Positions 27,068 to 36,583 are shown, counted from the first letter of the stretch. The stretch is 64,000 nt of DNA from Lachnospiraceae bacterium (GCA_024697595.1 JAILFK010000043.1:1-64000), one strand, 5' to 3'. Translations and numbers: made by a program. Notes: generated by a model from the sequence alone, not told the origin.

Positions 27068-27098
27068 AAAAAAGACAGCTACCGAACGCTGTCTTTTT
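27068..27098 (-). terminator. Hairpin terminator in amylase leader / after ftsH
   Basis: AAAAAGACAGC pairs with GCTGTCTTTTT around a short loop, giving an 11-bp stem and T-run on the minus strand. It lies about 150 bp after the ftsH stop but also downstream of a TATAAT box that could be the amylase promoter. It may therefore end ftsH transcripts, attenuate the amylase, or both. Confidence 0.75.
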
Positions 27099-27118
27099 AG
27101 GAGAAGGTTTTTTTACTA

Positions 27119-27245
27119 TGGGGTTAGTAAAAATTTATATAATGTATTGGGGGGTTTTTACGATATTTATTATATCCCCCGTCCATTGAGAAGTGTTCAC
27201 AAACTCACCAATTTCTAACCCCAGTTTTTGTGCAATATGCACAAA
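27119..27245. promoter_or_regulatory. Inverted-repeat-rich region between ftsH and the amylase
   Basis: TGGGGTTAG (27119-27127) and CTAACCCCA (27215-27223) are perfect inverted copies. Inside them GGGGGG (about 27150-27155) faces CCCCC (about 27175-27179), next to a minus-strand TATAAT at about 27167-27172. Immediately after ftsH lies TTTGTGCA-ATA-TGCACAAA (27227-27245), an 8-bp dyad. The dyad is about 55 bp upstream of the -10 box, a suitable place for a sugar-responsive regulator of the amylase. Binding is inferred only. Confidence 0.45.
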
Positions 27246-29105
27246 TTATATACCTTCTACCACAACAGCACCATTTTCTGGCTGCTCAAATACCTGGTTG
27301 CCAAAGAGTTCTTCAAATTCTGCACGATTGATTTTTTCTTTTTCAAGAAGCAACTTTGCGCAGGCATGAAGCACATCCTCATGCTCCTTAATAATATCTG
27401 TCGCCTTCTTATAGCATTCCTCGATAATTCGTTTTACCTCACCATCGATCTCTGCTGTAACTTTCTCACCATAAGCTTTTGTTCTGGCCATATCGCGACC
27501 AATAAACACTTCATTATCATCATTGTCGTAATTAATTGGTCCAACAAGTTCAGAGAATCCATATTTTACAACCATATCTCTAGCTGTTGCTGTTGCTTTC
27601 TTTATATCTGAAGAAGCACCGGTTGTAATATCATCAAAGATTATCTCCTCGGCAACACGTCCCCCGAGGGAAACTATAATATCCTCTAACATCTTGCCCT
27701 TGGTATTAAACATATCATCTCGTTCAGGAAGTGGCATAGTATATCCTGCCGCCCCTAATCCAGTTGGAATAATTGACACTGAATAAACAGGTCCAACATC
27801 TGGAAGTACGTGGAAAAGTATTGCATGTCCAGCCTCATGATAAGCTGTAATCTTCTTTTCCTTCTCTGAAATGATTTTGCTCTTCTTCTCTGTTCCAATG
27901 CCAACCTTTACAAAGGCTTGCTTGATATCTTCCTGACGAATATATCCATTATTTTCCTTGGCAGCATAAATAGCAGCCTCGTTTAATAAATTCTCTAAAT
28001 CAGCTCCAGTAAATCCTGCAGTTGTCTGAGCTATCTGCTTTAAATCTACATCCTCTGCCAGAGGCTTGTTCTTGGCATGAACCTTTAGTATATCCTCACG
28101 ACCTCTAACATCTGGTCTTCCAACAACAACCTTTCTGTCAAATCGCCCTGGTCGAAGAATAGCTGGATCAAGAATATCAACACGGTTGGTTGCAGCCATT
28201 ACAATAATACCTTCATTTACTCCAAAGCCATCCATCTCAACGAGCATCTGGTTTAAAGTCTGCTCTCTCTCATCATGTCCACCACCCATTCCGGTACCAC
28301 GACGACGAGCAACTGCATCTATCTCGTCAATGAAGATGATACAAGGGGCATTCTTCTTGGCCTCCTCAAACATATCACGGACTCTTGATGCACCTACACC
28401 TACAAACATCTCAACAAAATCAGAACCTGAAATTGAGAAAAATGGAACTCCTGCCTCACCAGCTACCGCCTTGGCAAGCAAGGTCTTACCTGTTCCAGGA
28501 GGCCCCTCAAGCAACATTCCCTTTGGAATTCTAGCTCCAAGAGTTGTATATTTTTCAGGATCTTTTAAGAAGTCCACCACTTCTGCCAGCTCTTCCTTTT
28601 CCTCAATTAGACCTGCCACCTTGGAAAAGTCTACATTTATCTTGTCACTTGATATCATTGTGGCACGACTCTTGCCAAAGTTCATCATCTTGGAGTTGGC
28701 ACCGCCGCCACCGCCGGCACGTCCACTCATCAGCATCATGAACAATATAAATACAACAGCTACCACCAATATCATAGGCAATAGATTTTGCATCCAACTA
28801 TCCTGAGGCACATCATTTAACATATATGAGACTTTATACTCGCTCAAAATGCTTTCGGCTTTTGTCACATCTGAGACATATATTTTATATACATCTCCCG
28901 CCTTTAAAGTTACATTAACTGTTCCGGTTGGCACCTGCTGATTCTGATCGATAACAGCATTTGCCACCTTATCATTTTTCACATCCGCCACAAACTGTTC
29001 CATTGTCTTATTTGAAACACTAGTAGATGCCGAAGTGTACCAGATTCCTACAATCAGCACCATAAGGGCAATATACATAAAAAAGCCAAATCTATTTCTC
29101 TTCAA
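27246..29105 (-). CDS. ftsH: ATP-dependent zinc metalloprotease FtsH
   Basis: 619 residues. Two transmembrane helices (about 8-23 and 108-126) flank an extracytoplasmic domain. The AAA domain has Walker A GPPGTGKT (201-208), Walker [10 protein letters not shown] and the SRH with [20 protein letters not shown]. The protease domain has HEAGH. It degrades misfolded and regulatory membrane proteins. It closes the conserved tilS-hpt-ftsH order known from Bacillus. Confidence 0.97.
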   Translation of the reverse strand: MKRNRFGFFMYIALMVLIVGIWYTSASTSVSNKTMEQFVADVKNDKVANAVIDQNQQVPTGTVNVTLKAGDVYKIYVSDVTKAESILSEYKVSYMLNDVPQDSWMQNLLPMILVVAVVFILFMMLMSGRAGGGGGANSKMMNFGKSRATMISSDKINVDFSKVAGLIEEKEELAEVVDFLKDPEKYTTLGARIPKGMLLEGPPGTGKTLLAKAVAGEAGVPFFSISGSDFVEMFVGVGASRVRDMFEEAKKNAPCIIFIDEIDAVARRRGTGMGGGHDEREQTLNQMLVEMDGFGVNEGIIVMAATNRVDILDPAILRPGRFDRKVVVGRPDVRGREDILKVHAKNKPLAEDVDLKQIAQTTAGFTGADLENLLNEAAIYAAKENNGYIRQEDIKQAFVKVGIGTEKKSKIISEKEKKITAYHEAGHAILFHVLPDVGPVYSVSIIPTGLGAAGYTMPLPERDDMFNTKGKMLEDIIVSLGGRVAEEIIFDDITTGASSDIKKATATARDMVVKYGFSELVGPINYDNDDNEVFIGRDMARTKAYGEKVTAEIDGEVKRIIEECYKKATDIIKEHEDVLHACAKLLLEKEKINRAEFEELFGNQVFEQPENGAVVVEGI

Positions 29106-29157
29106 AAGTTACCTCCTACTTTGCATTTAAGCACATAACATTTAGCATATCAAAACA

Positions 29158-29679
29158 CTATAATTCTACCACTCCAATATATGGTAAATTGCGATATTTC
29201 TGGTCATAATCCAAACCGTAACCCACAACAAACTTATCCTCAATTTCAAAGCCAGTGTAGTCAACATCCACATGAACCTCTCTGCGGGAAGGCTTGTCAA
29301 GCATTGTACAGAGTTTCACGCTCTTTGCATTTCTATCTTTGAATACATCTAATAAATAATGAAGAGTATTACCGCTATCAATAATATCCTCCACAATAAG
29401 TACATTTTTTCCTTCCACAGGAATCTCCACATCGGACTTAATCTGAACATTTCCTGATGATACGGTTCCTGAACCATAACTAGAAGTTGTCATAAAATCA
29501 ATTGTCACTGGAACTGTAATTCTCTTGGCCAATTCGCAAGCAAAAAATGCCGCTCCTCTCAATATACAGATGACATAGACTTCCTCGCCCTCGTAATCCT
29601 TGCTTATTCTCTCACCCATATCAGCAATCTTTTTTGTCAATTCCTCCTCAGAAATCATCACGCTGATTTTCTCACTCAT
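29158..29679 (-). CDS. hpt: Hypoxanthine phosphoribosyltransferase
   Basis: 173 residues. The PRPP-binding loop VEDIIDSGNTL is at 96-106, the Rossmann-like core and the terminal purine-binding segment VGYGLDYDQKYRNLPYIG are present. Converts hypoxanthine and guanine to IMP and GMP. The start overlaps the end of tilS by 8 bp, with GGAGGAAAC ahead, indicating translational coupling. Confidence 0.95.
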   Translation of the reverse strand: MSEKISVMISEEELTKKIADMGERISKDYEGEEVYVICILRGAAFFACELAKRITVPVTIDFMTTSSYGSGTVSSGNVQIKSDVEIPVEGKNVLIVEDIIDSGNTLHYLLDVFKDRNAKSVKLCTMLDKPSRREVHVDVDYTGFEIEDKFVVGYGLDYDQKYRNLPYIGVVEL

Positions 29680-31126
29680 TTATCGTTTCCTCCATTGCAT
29701 GTATTTCTAATACCCTCTTGGTATTTTCGTCCATTTTGTATTTCTCACTAATCCTATAACCAACGGCCCATATTATGTGATTTCCCTCGCATACAAGAGA
29801 AATGTTCTGGCGTTTTTCCTGAGAAATCTTCTCATTTTTGCAATATTTTGCAAAGCTTTGTGTTCCGCCTTCTTTGAGCACTTGAATATAGTCTCCCGGC
29901 ATAGTGTTTCTGATGGAAATACTATCTTTAATCTTATCATAATCAAGCCATTTAGTATAGCGCAATGTAGGTATGTCCGCGCTAAATGGTCCATTAATAA
30001 TCTTTAACTCATAGGACTTTCCTCCATGTTTTACACGCAGATAACCATCTCGCTCGATATCAGTTTTTAAAACAACGGTCTCCTGTTTCTCCTCCATATT
30101 ATTGGTCCTTGCCATCTCACTCTTTTTTTGAATTTTCAAGCCCTTATACGTTCTTGTAACAACATAATCCTCCGGAAGATCGATTCTCTTGCCCGCCTGC
30201 TTGTCAATGAGCCCTGCCATATCGTACAGATGCTTCGCCGATACGTCCTTGGCATGGAAAATGTATTTGCTAATCCACAAATGCAATATCTCTCTCTGCA
30301 AAAATGCCGGCTGTTTAGATATCTCCACAACAGATATCTCATCTTCCTCTAACCCATCCACATAGGTGTCCTCTGCCAATATATCCTCCGCTTGTTTGCT
30401 TATATACTTAGACATCTCACCTAACAATTCCGCAGAAGCATTAATGTGCTCCACCGCCCTTGGATTAATCTGATTTAAAACCGGAATGACATTTAGTCTA
30501 ATATTATTTCTATCATAAGAATCATCTAAATTTGTACTGTCAGTCCTATAATGAACATTTAAACCGGATAAATATTTCTCAATATCATCTCGGGTCATGC
30601 CAAGCATAGGGCGAATAATATTTCCCCTCTTTTTAGGAATACCTCTCATCCCATCAATCCCTGTACCTCTTGTCATGTTAAATATTATGGTTTCAACATT
30701 GTCATTGCCGTGATGAGCAAGCGCAATATATACTCGGCCACCTGCTACTTCGCGCCATTTGTCCGCCTCCTGTCGAATCAACTCATATCTGGCATCTCTA
30801 GCTTTTTCCTCAAGAGATAAATGAGTTGCCTGATTCTGGCGAATCATAGCCCCTGCACTGCGACATACAAGAGGCACTCCAAGTTTTTCACATAGACGAA
30901 TGACATAATCCTGATCTCTTAGACTTTCGCCGCCTCTAAGTCCATGCTCCACATGAATGGCTTGCAATTCCACATCTAATTCCTTCTTAATAGCCGCCAA
31001 GGTAATTATCAAAGCTACAGAATCAGCGCCACCAGACACTCCCACCAAAATCTTGTCGCCATCTTTATGTTTTATTAACTTTTGAATATCATTTTTTACT
31101 TTTTCTTGAAATTCCAATGTATTCAT
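29672..31126 (-). CDS. tilS: tRNA(Ile)-lysidine synthetase
   Basis: 484 residues. PP-loop SGGADSVAL near 29-37; the ATPase core includes HHGNDNVETIIFNMTRGTG and MTRDDIEKYL; the C-terminal TilS domains end with ISEKYKMDENTKRVL. It modifies C34 of the AUA-reading tRNA-Ile and is essential. GGAGG lies 10 bp before the start. First gene of the tilS-hpt-ftsH series. Confidence 0.95.
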   Translation of the reverse strand: MNTLEFQEKVKNDIQKLIKHKDGDKILVGVSGGADSVALIITLAAIKKELDVELQAIHVEHGLRGGESLRDQDYVIRLCEKLGVPLVCRSAGAMIRQNQATHLSLEEKARDARYELIRQEADKWREVAGGRVYIALAHHGNDNVETIIFNMTRGTGIDGMRGIPKKRGNIIRPMLGMTRDDIEKYLSGLNVHYRTDSTNLDDSYDRNNIRLNVIPVLNQINPRAVEHINASAELLGEMSKYISKQAEDILAEDTYVDGLEEDEISVVEISKQPAFLQREILHLWISKYIFHAKDVSAKHLYDMAGLIDKQAGKRIDLPEDYVVTRTYKGLKIQKKSEMARTNNMEEKQETVVLKTDIERDGYLRVKHGGKSYELKIINGPFSADIPTLRYTKWLDYDKIKDSISIRNTMPGDYIQVLKEGGTQSFAKYCKNEKISQEKRQNISLVCEGNHIIWAVGYRISEKYKMDENTKRVLEIHAMEETINE

Positions 31127-31163
31127 ATCTCAACGGCCTCCATATACGCCTCTTATATCAAAC

Positions 31164-31210
31164 AAGCCCTCCAAGCGTATGCATATTGACGCATCCGTTC
31201 AAAGGGCCTT
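31164..31210 (-). terminator. Imperfect hairpin after divIC
   Basis: AAGGCCCT and AGGGCTT pair around a region with further GCGT/ACGC pairing, followed by TTGTTTG on the minus strand. A weak terminator for the septum gene is possible; it is not a textbook one. Confidence 0.35.
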
Positions 31211-31219
31211 AAAATCTTT

Positions 31220-31525
31220 TTACTTTTTTTCTCTAAATATTATCTCATTTTCATGTACTAATCCCAACTTTTCCTGGGCCGTACTCTCAACATACTCAGG
31301 AGTATTTATATATCCTTCATATTCCATCAGCTCTGCCTTTTTCTCTTCCTGTTCTTGAACCTGCTGATTCAACGCCTCAATCTGCTGAACATATTGCTGA
31401 TCTTTCTGATACAGTCTAAACATCTGTACAGACAAAACCATCATTAAAAATAGAGCCATACATATAATTGAAGTCCTACCTGTATTACTTCTTTTCTTTT
31501 TTCCTTGAATTACTTCTCTTTTCAT
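31220..31525 (-). CDS. divIC: Septum formation initiator family protein (DivIC/FtsB-like)
   Basis: 101 residues: basic cytoplasmic N-terminus, one transmembrane helix (about 18-36, TSIICMALFLMMVLSVQMF), then a coiled coil (about 40-75) and a short C-terminal domain with the LGLVHENEIIF motif typical of DivIC. It acts in the divisome with FtsL and DivIB. Position between the S4-domain gene and tilS matches divIC of Bacillus. The ATG at 31525 is the likely start; an in-frame GTG two codons upstream is an alternative. Confidence 0.85.
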   Translation of the reverse strand: MKREVIQGKKKRSNTGRTSIICMALFLMMVLSVQMFRLYQKDQQYVQQIEALNQQVQEQEEKKAELMEYEGYINTPEYVESTAQEKLGLVHENEIIFREKK

Positions 31526-31637
31526 ATACACACCAACCTAAAGAAATTCATATTATATTCACTTTTATAAAAACTATTGTAGCATACATACAATATCACT
31601 TAAAGTTTTTATCGGATATTTTTTGAAAAATTTTAAC

Positions 31638-31877
31638 CTATAAATACTTAAATAAATCCTTGGCCTCTTCTTTTTTTGTGGTATCCTGCAAATCCAAGAC
31701 CTCCACCCTAACTGGTTTATTACCAAAAGAAATCTCTATAACATCTCCCACTTTCACCTTAGTAGAAGCTTTTGCCGGTTTATCATTTACCAGAACTCTA
31801 CCAGCATCACAAGCCTCATTGGCCACTGTGCGCCTCTTTATCAATCTTGAAACTTTTAAAAATTTATCTAATCTCAT
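31638..31877 (-). CDS. rqcP: S4-domain RNA-binding protein RqcP (YabO)
   Basis: 79 residues, essentially one S4 domain: MRLDKFLKVSRLIKRRTVANEACDAGRVLVN is diagnostic. In Bacillus RqcP (YabO) binds 50S-tRNA complexes during ribosome-associated quality control with RqcH. Gene order here (HU, S4 gene, divIC, tilS) supports orthology. The first good ATG after GAGGT is 31877; upstream codons in frame are unlikely to be used. Confidence 0.88.
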   Translation of the reverse strand: MRLDKFLKVSRLIKRRTVANEACDAGRVLVNDKPAKASTKVKVGDVIEISFGNKPVRVEVLDLQDTTKKEEAKDLFKYL

Positions 31878-31893
31878 ACCTACCTCAACAAAC

Positions 31894-31923
31894 AAAAAGA
31901 GCCCAAGATATCTTGAGCCCTTT
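31894..31923 (-). terminator. Intrinsic terminator after hup
   Basis: Minus strand: GGGCTCAAGA-TA-TCTTGGGCTC, ten pairs with two G-T wobbles, then TTTTTG. It lies between hup and rqcP, with read-through possible. Confidence 0.75.
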
Positions 31924-31949
31924 GTCTAACCAATTCTATACATTAAAAA

Positions 31950-32222
31950 TTAGTTTAAAGAATCCTTTAAAGCCTTACCAGCCTTGAACTTAGGAGCCTT
32001 TGAAGCTGGGATCTTCATCTCAGCACCTGTCTGTGGATTTCTACCTGTACGTGCAGCTCTCTGTGAAACTTCAAATGTACCAAATCCTACTAACTGAATC
32101 TTCTCACCTTTCTTAAGTTCCTCAGCAACAACCTCTGTGAATGCCTTCAAAGAAGCCTCTGCCTCCTTCTTTGTTAATCCAGCCTTGTCAGCCATAGCTG
32201 CAACTAATTCTGTCTTGTTCAT
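31950..32222 (-). CDS. hup: HU family DNA-binding protein
   Basis: 90 residues: MNKTELVAAMADKAGLTKKEAEASLKAF and the DNA-contact arm GFGTFEVSQRAARTGRNPQTG are diagnostic. Nucleoid-associated dimer that bends DNA. GAGGAGGATAT precedes the start, and a strong promoter (below) and terminator suit its high expression. Confidence 0.97.
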   Translation of the reverse strand: MNKTELVAAMADKAGLTKKEAEASLKAFTEVVAEELKKGEKIQLVGFGTFEVSQRAARTGRNPQTGAEMKIPASKAPKFKAGKALKDSLN

Positions 32223-32291
32223 TCTAATATCCTCCTCTAAGGTTTTAATATATTATCATGAGGTTTCTCCCCAAAAATAACTACAAAAATA

Positions 32292-32320
32292 TTTATACTT
32301 GTTTTATAAGGTCTTGTCAA
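32292..32320 (-). promoter_or_regulatory. Promoter of hup
   Basis: TTGACA (32315-32320, minus strand), 17-bp spacer, TATAAA (32292-32297), about 70 bp before the start. Confidence 0.8.
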
Positions 32321-32418
32321 GAAAAACCCCCATAAAACCTAGATTTTAAAGGCTTTTCGCCAATTTTCACAAACTTACACTCAAAATTTGTATAAAATCG
32401 CACCTAGACATTTTTGTT

Positions 32419-33660
32419 CTAATTGGTCATTGTTGACAACATATCTCGAATTGTAGTCAAATACTCAAGTTCAGCATCTTTGGATTCATCAGATTTTGAA
32501 CCGGTACTTTGAGTACTTCCCGAAGATGATGTAGTGCTTGAAGAACTAGAAGTACCACTGGTTCCACTGCTTGAACTTTGAGTCGATTCACTGGCCTGAC
32601 TTCCACTGGCACTTCCTCCAGTGGTGGCTGCAGATTCCTCTTGTTCATCCTCCAAATCAAGTGAAATTGTAGCACTTGCAGAATTGACCACCAAAGTTTT
32701 CGTCCAACTATCGTAGCCCTCTGCTTTCACAGTCAATTTATGCTTTCCATATTTTACATCCATCTCCTGGCCTACAGCCACCTGTTTGTCATCCAGATAT
32801 ACACTGACTCCAGCAACTTCGGACTCAAACTTCAATTCACATATCTTTGGTCCTTCGCCCTTTAATGCGCCTAGATCAACCTCTGTCACTTGACCTCTTG
32901 TTACAGTATACTCAGCCGTTCCGCCATATCCATTGTTGGCCACTGTCACCTTATATGTTCCCTCTGGAACTTCAATGGACATATCTCCTGTAATATTTGC
33001 CGCAATTCCATTTCCAATAAATATTAAGCTGTTTACAAAATCACCAGTATTTTTCAACTGAATATATCCATGGCCTGTTGTGACTATCACAGATATTATT
33101 TTGTTATCCATACCTATCACTCGCAAAATGTCATCACTGCTTATGTCGTTTAATGTAATCTCCTCGCCATCCAAAAAGATTTTGGTGGACTCTTTAATCT
33201 GATACGCATTCTTTCCTATGGAAAAAGAATTCTTCTCCGCCTCAATCAAAAAATTGTCCACATTGTCATAATCCCACACTGCATCTGATATCTGGACAGA
33301 TGACAACACTGAGGTGCCCGTCAATTCTCCCGTCTCAACCACCATACCCTTGGTGAAGTTGACTATAGACGTACTATCTCCATATTTGTTCTTAAACTTT
33401 GTGGACAAATTGTAACGATAGCGCACCACATAGCTTGGATTATCCAAAGACATCAATTCAATAGTAGAGTTCTCCATATCCAAATCCAAAATCTCATACA
33501 ATTTCGAATCCTCGTCGCCTTCCTCGCCGGACTCTGTCTTGGGTTTTGAAGGAGCTCTATATGTAAAAGGTTCATTTTTCTTCTCGGCACATCCAGCAAA
33601 TGACAATAACATCACAGCAATTACTCCGAATACCACCGACATCAGTTTTATTTTTCTCAT
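32419..33660 (-). CDS. PEGA-domain lipoprotein with Ser-rich tail
   Basis: 413 residues. Signal peptide with lipobox LSFAGC (lipidated Cys about 24). The body (about 50-340) contains two PEGA-type segments: VPEGTYKVTVANNGYGG and YLDDKQVAVGQ...KYGKHKLTVKAEGYDSW. Residues about 345-395 are almost all Ser, Thr, Gly and Gln, then a short conserved-looking acidic end. An outer cell-surface protein of unknown function. It begins 2 bp after cca with GGGAGAG ahead, so it is on the same transcript as cca and probably proS. Confidence 0.82.
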   Translation of the reverse strand: MRKIKLMSVVFGVIAVMLLSFAGCAEKKNEPFTYRAPSKPKTESGEEGDEDSKLYEILDLDMENSTIELMSLDNPSYVVRYRYNLSTKFKNKYGDSTSIVNFTKGMVVETGELTGTSVLSSVQISDAVWDYDNVDNFLIEAEKNSFSIGKNAYQIKESTKIFLDGEEITLNDISSDDILRVIGMDNKIISVIVTTGHGYIQLKNTGDFVNSLIFIGNGIAANITGDMSIEVPEGTYKVTVANNGYGGTAEYTVTRGQVTEVDLGALKGEGPKICELKFESEVAGVSVYLDDKQVAVGQEMDVKYGKHKLTVKAEGYDSWTKTLVVNSASATISLDLEDEQEESAATTGGSASGSQASESTQSSSSGTSGTSSSSSTTSSSGSTQSTGSKSDESKDAELEYLTTIRDMLSTMTN

Positions 33661-33662
33661 AC

Positions 33663-35000
33663 CTAAATCTCTCCCAGCAACTGCTTTGCTCTAATGATCA
33701 AATAATCTCTATCATTTAACTCAGGGTCATCCACTATCTCCTCAAAAAGTCTATCCAAGACCTCTCCTATAATTTTCCCCTGAGGCGCTCCCAAATCCAT
33801 AATATCTCTACCATTTACCATCATATCCTTTTTAGATATGCACTGATTTTGTTCTATTATATTATGGTAAATGTTTTCAAAATCATCTATCTCCCGGAGT
33901 TTTTCTTCCCTGTTCCAGGTGCTCTGAGCCAAGGTATCCGCCCGTTTTACTGCAAATATTTCCGGAAAACACTCCGGTCCCATCTTCACTGCAGCTCGAC
34001 GAACCGCTTTTTCTGTAGCCACAGGTCTATCATCATGGTGAAGCACCAATTTCTTCACCTTGGAGATAGTATTGTTATCAAATTTCAGTCGGCGCAGTAT
34101 CTCAACTGCCATGTCAGCACCAACAATCGGATGAGTCTTGAAATGATCCACACCAGTTTCATCTGTCTTTTTAACCAAAGGCTTAGCCACATCATGAAGC
34201 AGCATAGTCAATCGCAAAATTTTATCATTTGGCACATTTAACAAAGCCTGCATGGTGTGCTCTCCCACAGTATAGCAGTGATGTTTATTATTCTGCTCCG
34301 TCTCAAACATCACATCTAACTCTGGCAAAAAATATTTGCTCAAGCCACAGCTTACCACCTCTCTAAGTCTATCAGGGTGATCTGAAACCAACATCTTCAC
34401 CAGCTCCACCATGATTCTCTCCTTGGACACCTTCTCAATTGTCGGGGCCAACTCAACTATGGCATCAATTGTTTTTGAATCAATCTCAAAATCTAACTGG
34501 GCTGCAAATCGCAGAGCTCTGAGCATTCGAAGTGCATCCTCATCAAATCTCTCCATGGGATTTCCGACACAGCGAATAACTCCCTTGTCCAGATCCTCCA
34601 TGCCCCCAAACAAATCCACCAAACCCTGGTTGTCGTTATAAGCCATGGCATTTATGGTAAAATCCCTGCGCTTTAAATCTTCCTCCAAAGAACTGGTAAA
34701 CTCCACCTGCTTTGGATGTCTACCATCCTCATACTCTCCGTCAATGCGATAGGTGGTAACCTCATATCCCACATGATTTAACAACACCGTCACCGTTCCG
34801 TGCTCTATTCCCGTGTCAAAGGTTTTGGAAAATATTTCCTTCACCTGCTGAGGCTTTGCGGAGGTGGTGATATCCCAGTCTGCAGGAGTTTTGCCTAAAA
34901 CAGTATCGCGGACACAGCCGCCCACTGCGTAGGCCTCATGTCCGCAATCCTTTAATCTCTCTATTATATTTTTCACATCTTCTGGTAACGTGATAATCAT
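33663..35000 (-). CDS. cca: CCA tRNA nucleotidyltransferase
   Basis: 445 residues. The nucleotidyltransferase head has GGCVRDTVLG and the catalytic DWD pair (ADWDITTSA near 40), with RRDFTINAMAYN and the RDRR-like region following. A C-terminal HD domain is present (LLHDVAKP, HHDDRP), longer than minimal class II enzymes. It is needed because the three tRNA genes in this window lack CCA. It follows proS by 29 bp, likely the same operon. Confidence 0.93.
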   Translation of the reverse strand: MIITLPEDVKNIIERLKDCGHEAYAVGGCVRDTVLGKTPADWDITTSAKPQQVKEIFSKTFDTGIEHGTVTVLLNHVGYEVTTYRIDGEYEDGRHPKQVEFTSSLEEDLKRRDFTINAMAYNDNQGLVDLFGGMEDLDKGVIRCVGNPMERFDEDALRMLRALRFAAQLDFEIDSKTIDAIVELAPTIEKVSKERIMVELVKMLVSDHPDRLREVVSCGLSKYFLPELDVMFETEQNNKHHCYTVGEHTMQALLNVPNDKILRLTMLLHDVAKPLVKKTDETGVDHFKTHPIVGADMAVEILRRLKFDNNTISKVKKLVLHHDDRPVATEKAVRRAAVKMGPECFPEIFAVKRADTLAQSTWNREEKLREIDDFENIYHNIIEQNQCISKKDMMVNGRDIMDLGAPQGKIIGEVLDRLFEEIVDDPELNDRDYLIIRAKQLLGEI

Positions 35001-35029
35001 ATAATATTTCCTCTAAAAAATTTTAATTT

Positions 35030-36469
35030 CTAGTATGCCTTGCCCCAATATACAAGTTTGTGAGCTGGCTTACCACAACATACACAAGTGTCGCCGATAG
35101 CCTCCTGGTTAAATGGCATACATCTACTTGTGGCTGTTGTCTCCTCCTTGATCTTGTCCTCACAAGCCTGGTCTCCACACCACATACCTCTGATGAATCC
35201 CGGCTTAGAGTTGACAATCTCCTTGAACTCCTCGTAATTATGAGCATCGTATGTATGCTCCTCTCTGTGAGCTCTAGCACGCTCTAACATCTCATGCTGC
35301 ATCTTGTCCAAAATATCCTTGATATCATTTTCAATAGTATCAAGAGATACTGTAATCTTCTCTCCATTGTCACGGCGAACAACCACTGCCTGGTTAGCCT
35401 CAATATCACGAGGTCCCATCTCAACACGAACAGGAATTCCTCTCATCTCCTGCTCAGAGAACTTCCAACCTGGAGTCTTGTCTGTGTCATCAATCTTGAC
35501 ACGAAGACCTGCTGCCTTGAGCTTTGCAGTAAGCTCATTTGCCTTGTCAAGCACTCCTTCCTTGTGCTGCATAATTGGAATTACATCCACCTGAGTTGGA
35601 GCAATTGCTGGTGGCAACACAAGTCCTGAATCATCACCGTGTACCATAATAAGAGCACCGATAAGTCTAGTGGTCATACCCCATGAAGTCTGATGTACAT
35701 ACTTAAGCTTGTTGTCCTTGTCTGTATACTGAATGCCAAATGCCTTGGCAAATCCATCTCCAAAATTGTGAGAAGTTCCTGACTGCAACGCCTTACCATC
35801 ATGCATCAAAGCTTCTATTGTATAAGTAGCCTCTGCGCCGGCAAACTTCTCCTTGTCAGTCTTGCGTCCGCGTACAACCGGCATAGCCAAAACTTCCTCA
35901 CAGAAATCTGCATATAGATTTAGCATCTGCTGAGTTCTCGCCTCTGCATCCTCTGCTGTGGCATGAGCTGTATGGCCTTCCTGCCACAAGAATTCTCTAG
36001 AGCGAAGGAAAGGTCTTGTCTCCTTCTCCCAGCGAACTACTGAACACCACTGATTATATACCTTTGGCAAATCTCTATAGGACTGAATCTCATCCTTGTA
36101 GAAATCGCAGAATAAAGTCTCTGATGTAGGACGAACACAAAGTCTCTCCTGCAAGTCATTAAGACCACCCTGTGTAACCCATGCAACCTCCGGAGCGAAT
36201 CCCTCTACGTGATCTTTCTCTCTCTGGAGCAAACTCTCTGGGATAAACATTGGAAGATATACATTTTCCACACCAGTTTCCTTGAAACGTCTATCAAGCT
36301 CATGCTGAATATTTTCCCAAATCGCATATCCTGCCGGTTTGAAAATCATGCATCCTTTTACGCTTGAGTAAACCATCAACTCTGCCTTCTTTACAACATC
36401 TGTGTACCATTGAGCAAAGTCCACATCCATAGCTGTGATTTCTTCTACTAATTTCTTGTCTTTTGCCAT
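35030..36469 (-). CDS. proS: Prolyl-tRNA synthetase, archaeal/eukaryotic type
   Basis: 479 residues. This short type lacks the editing insertion of long bacterial ProRS. Class II motifs appear: motif 2 [21 protein letters not shown] near 148 and motif 3 with [17 protein letters not shown] near 268. The anticodon-binding domain (about 288-400) and a C-terminal zinc-binding domain with cysteines in [13 protein letters not shown] and [10 protein letters not shown] follow, ending in the conserved tyrosine. AGGAGAG precedes the ATG. Its leader carries two hairpins that resemble proline anticodon arms (36494-36535). Confidence 0.96.
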   Translation of the reverse strand: MAKDKKLVEEITAMDVDFAQWYTDVVKKAELMVYSSVKGCMIFKPAGYAIWENIQHELDRRFKETGVENVYLPMFIPESLLQREKDHVEGFAPEVAWVTQGGLNDLQERLCVRPTSETLFCDFYKDEIQSYRDLPKVYNQWCSVVRWEKETRPFLRSREFLWQEGHTAHATAEDAEARTQQMLNLYADFCEEVLAMPVVRGRKTDKEKFAGAEATYTIEALMHDGKALQSGTSHNFGDGFAKAFGIQYTDKDNKLKYVHQTSWGMTTRLIGALIMVHGDDSGLVLPPAIAPTQVDVIPIMQHKEGVLDKANELTAKLKAAGLRVKIDDTDKTPGWKFSEQEMRGIPVRVEMGPRDIEANQAVVVRRDNGEKITVSLDTIENDIKDILDKMQHEMLERARAHREEHTYDAHNYEEFKEIVNSKPGFIRGMWCGDQACEDKIKEETTATSRCMPFNQEAIGDTCVCCGKPAHKLVYWGKAY

Positions 36470-36493
36470 TTTAAATCTCTCCTATAATATTCA

Positions 36494-36535
36494 CCTTACC
36501 CCATGTAAGGCTTGATAACCCTACCCCATGTAGGG
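36494..36535 (-). promoter_or_regulatory. Tandem anticodon-arm-like hairpins in proS leader
   Basis: Two 17-nt hairpins on the minus strand: CCCTACATGGGGTAGGG (36519-36535) and CCTTACATGGGGTAAGG (36494-36510), 8 nt apart, the second ending 24 nt before the proS ATG. Each can be drawn as a 5-bp stem and 7-nt loop, CATGGGG, with TGG followed by G at positions 34-37 of an anticodon arm. The only difference between copies is one base pair (C-G versus T-A), which is compensated. The role is inferred; see findings. Confidence 0.6.
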
Positions 36536-36583
36536 TCTATTAGATTTTTGCAATCGCAACACAATTGCAAATGGTATTTTATC

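Noticed and set aside
28186..28806. 206-codon plus-strand ORF opposite ftsH
   Set aside because: Antisense shadow of the conserved ftsH coding frame; composition is low complexity and there is no ribosome site.
36494..36535. Start of a CRISPR array in the tandem repeats
   Set aside because: Only two copies of 17 nt with an 8-nt spacer and no cas genes.
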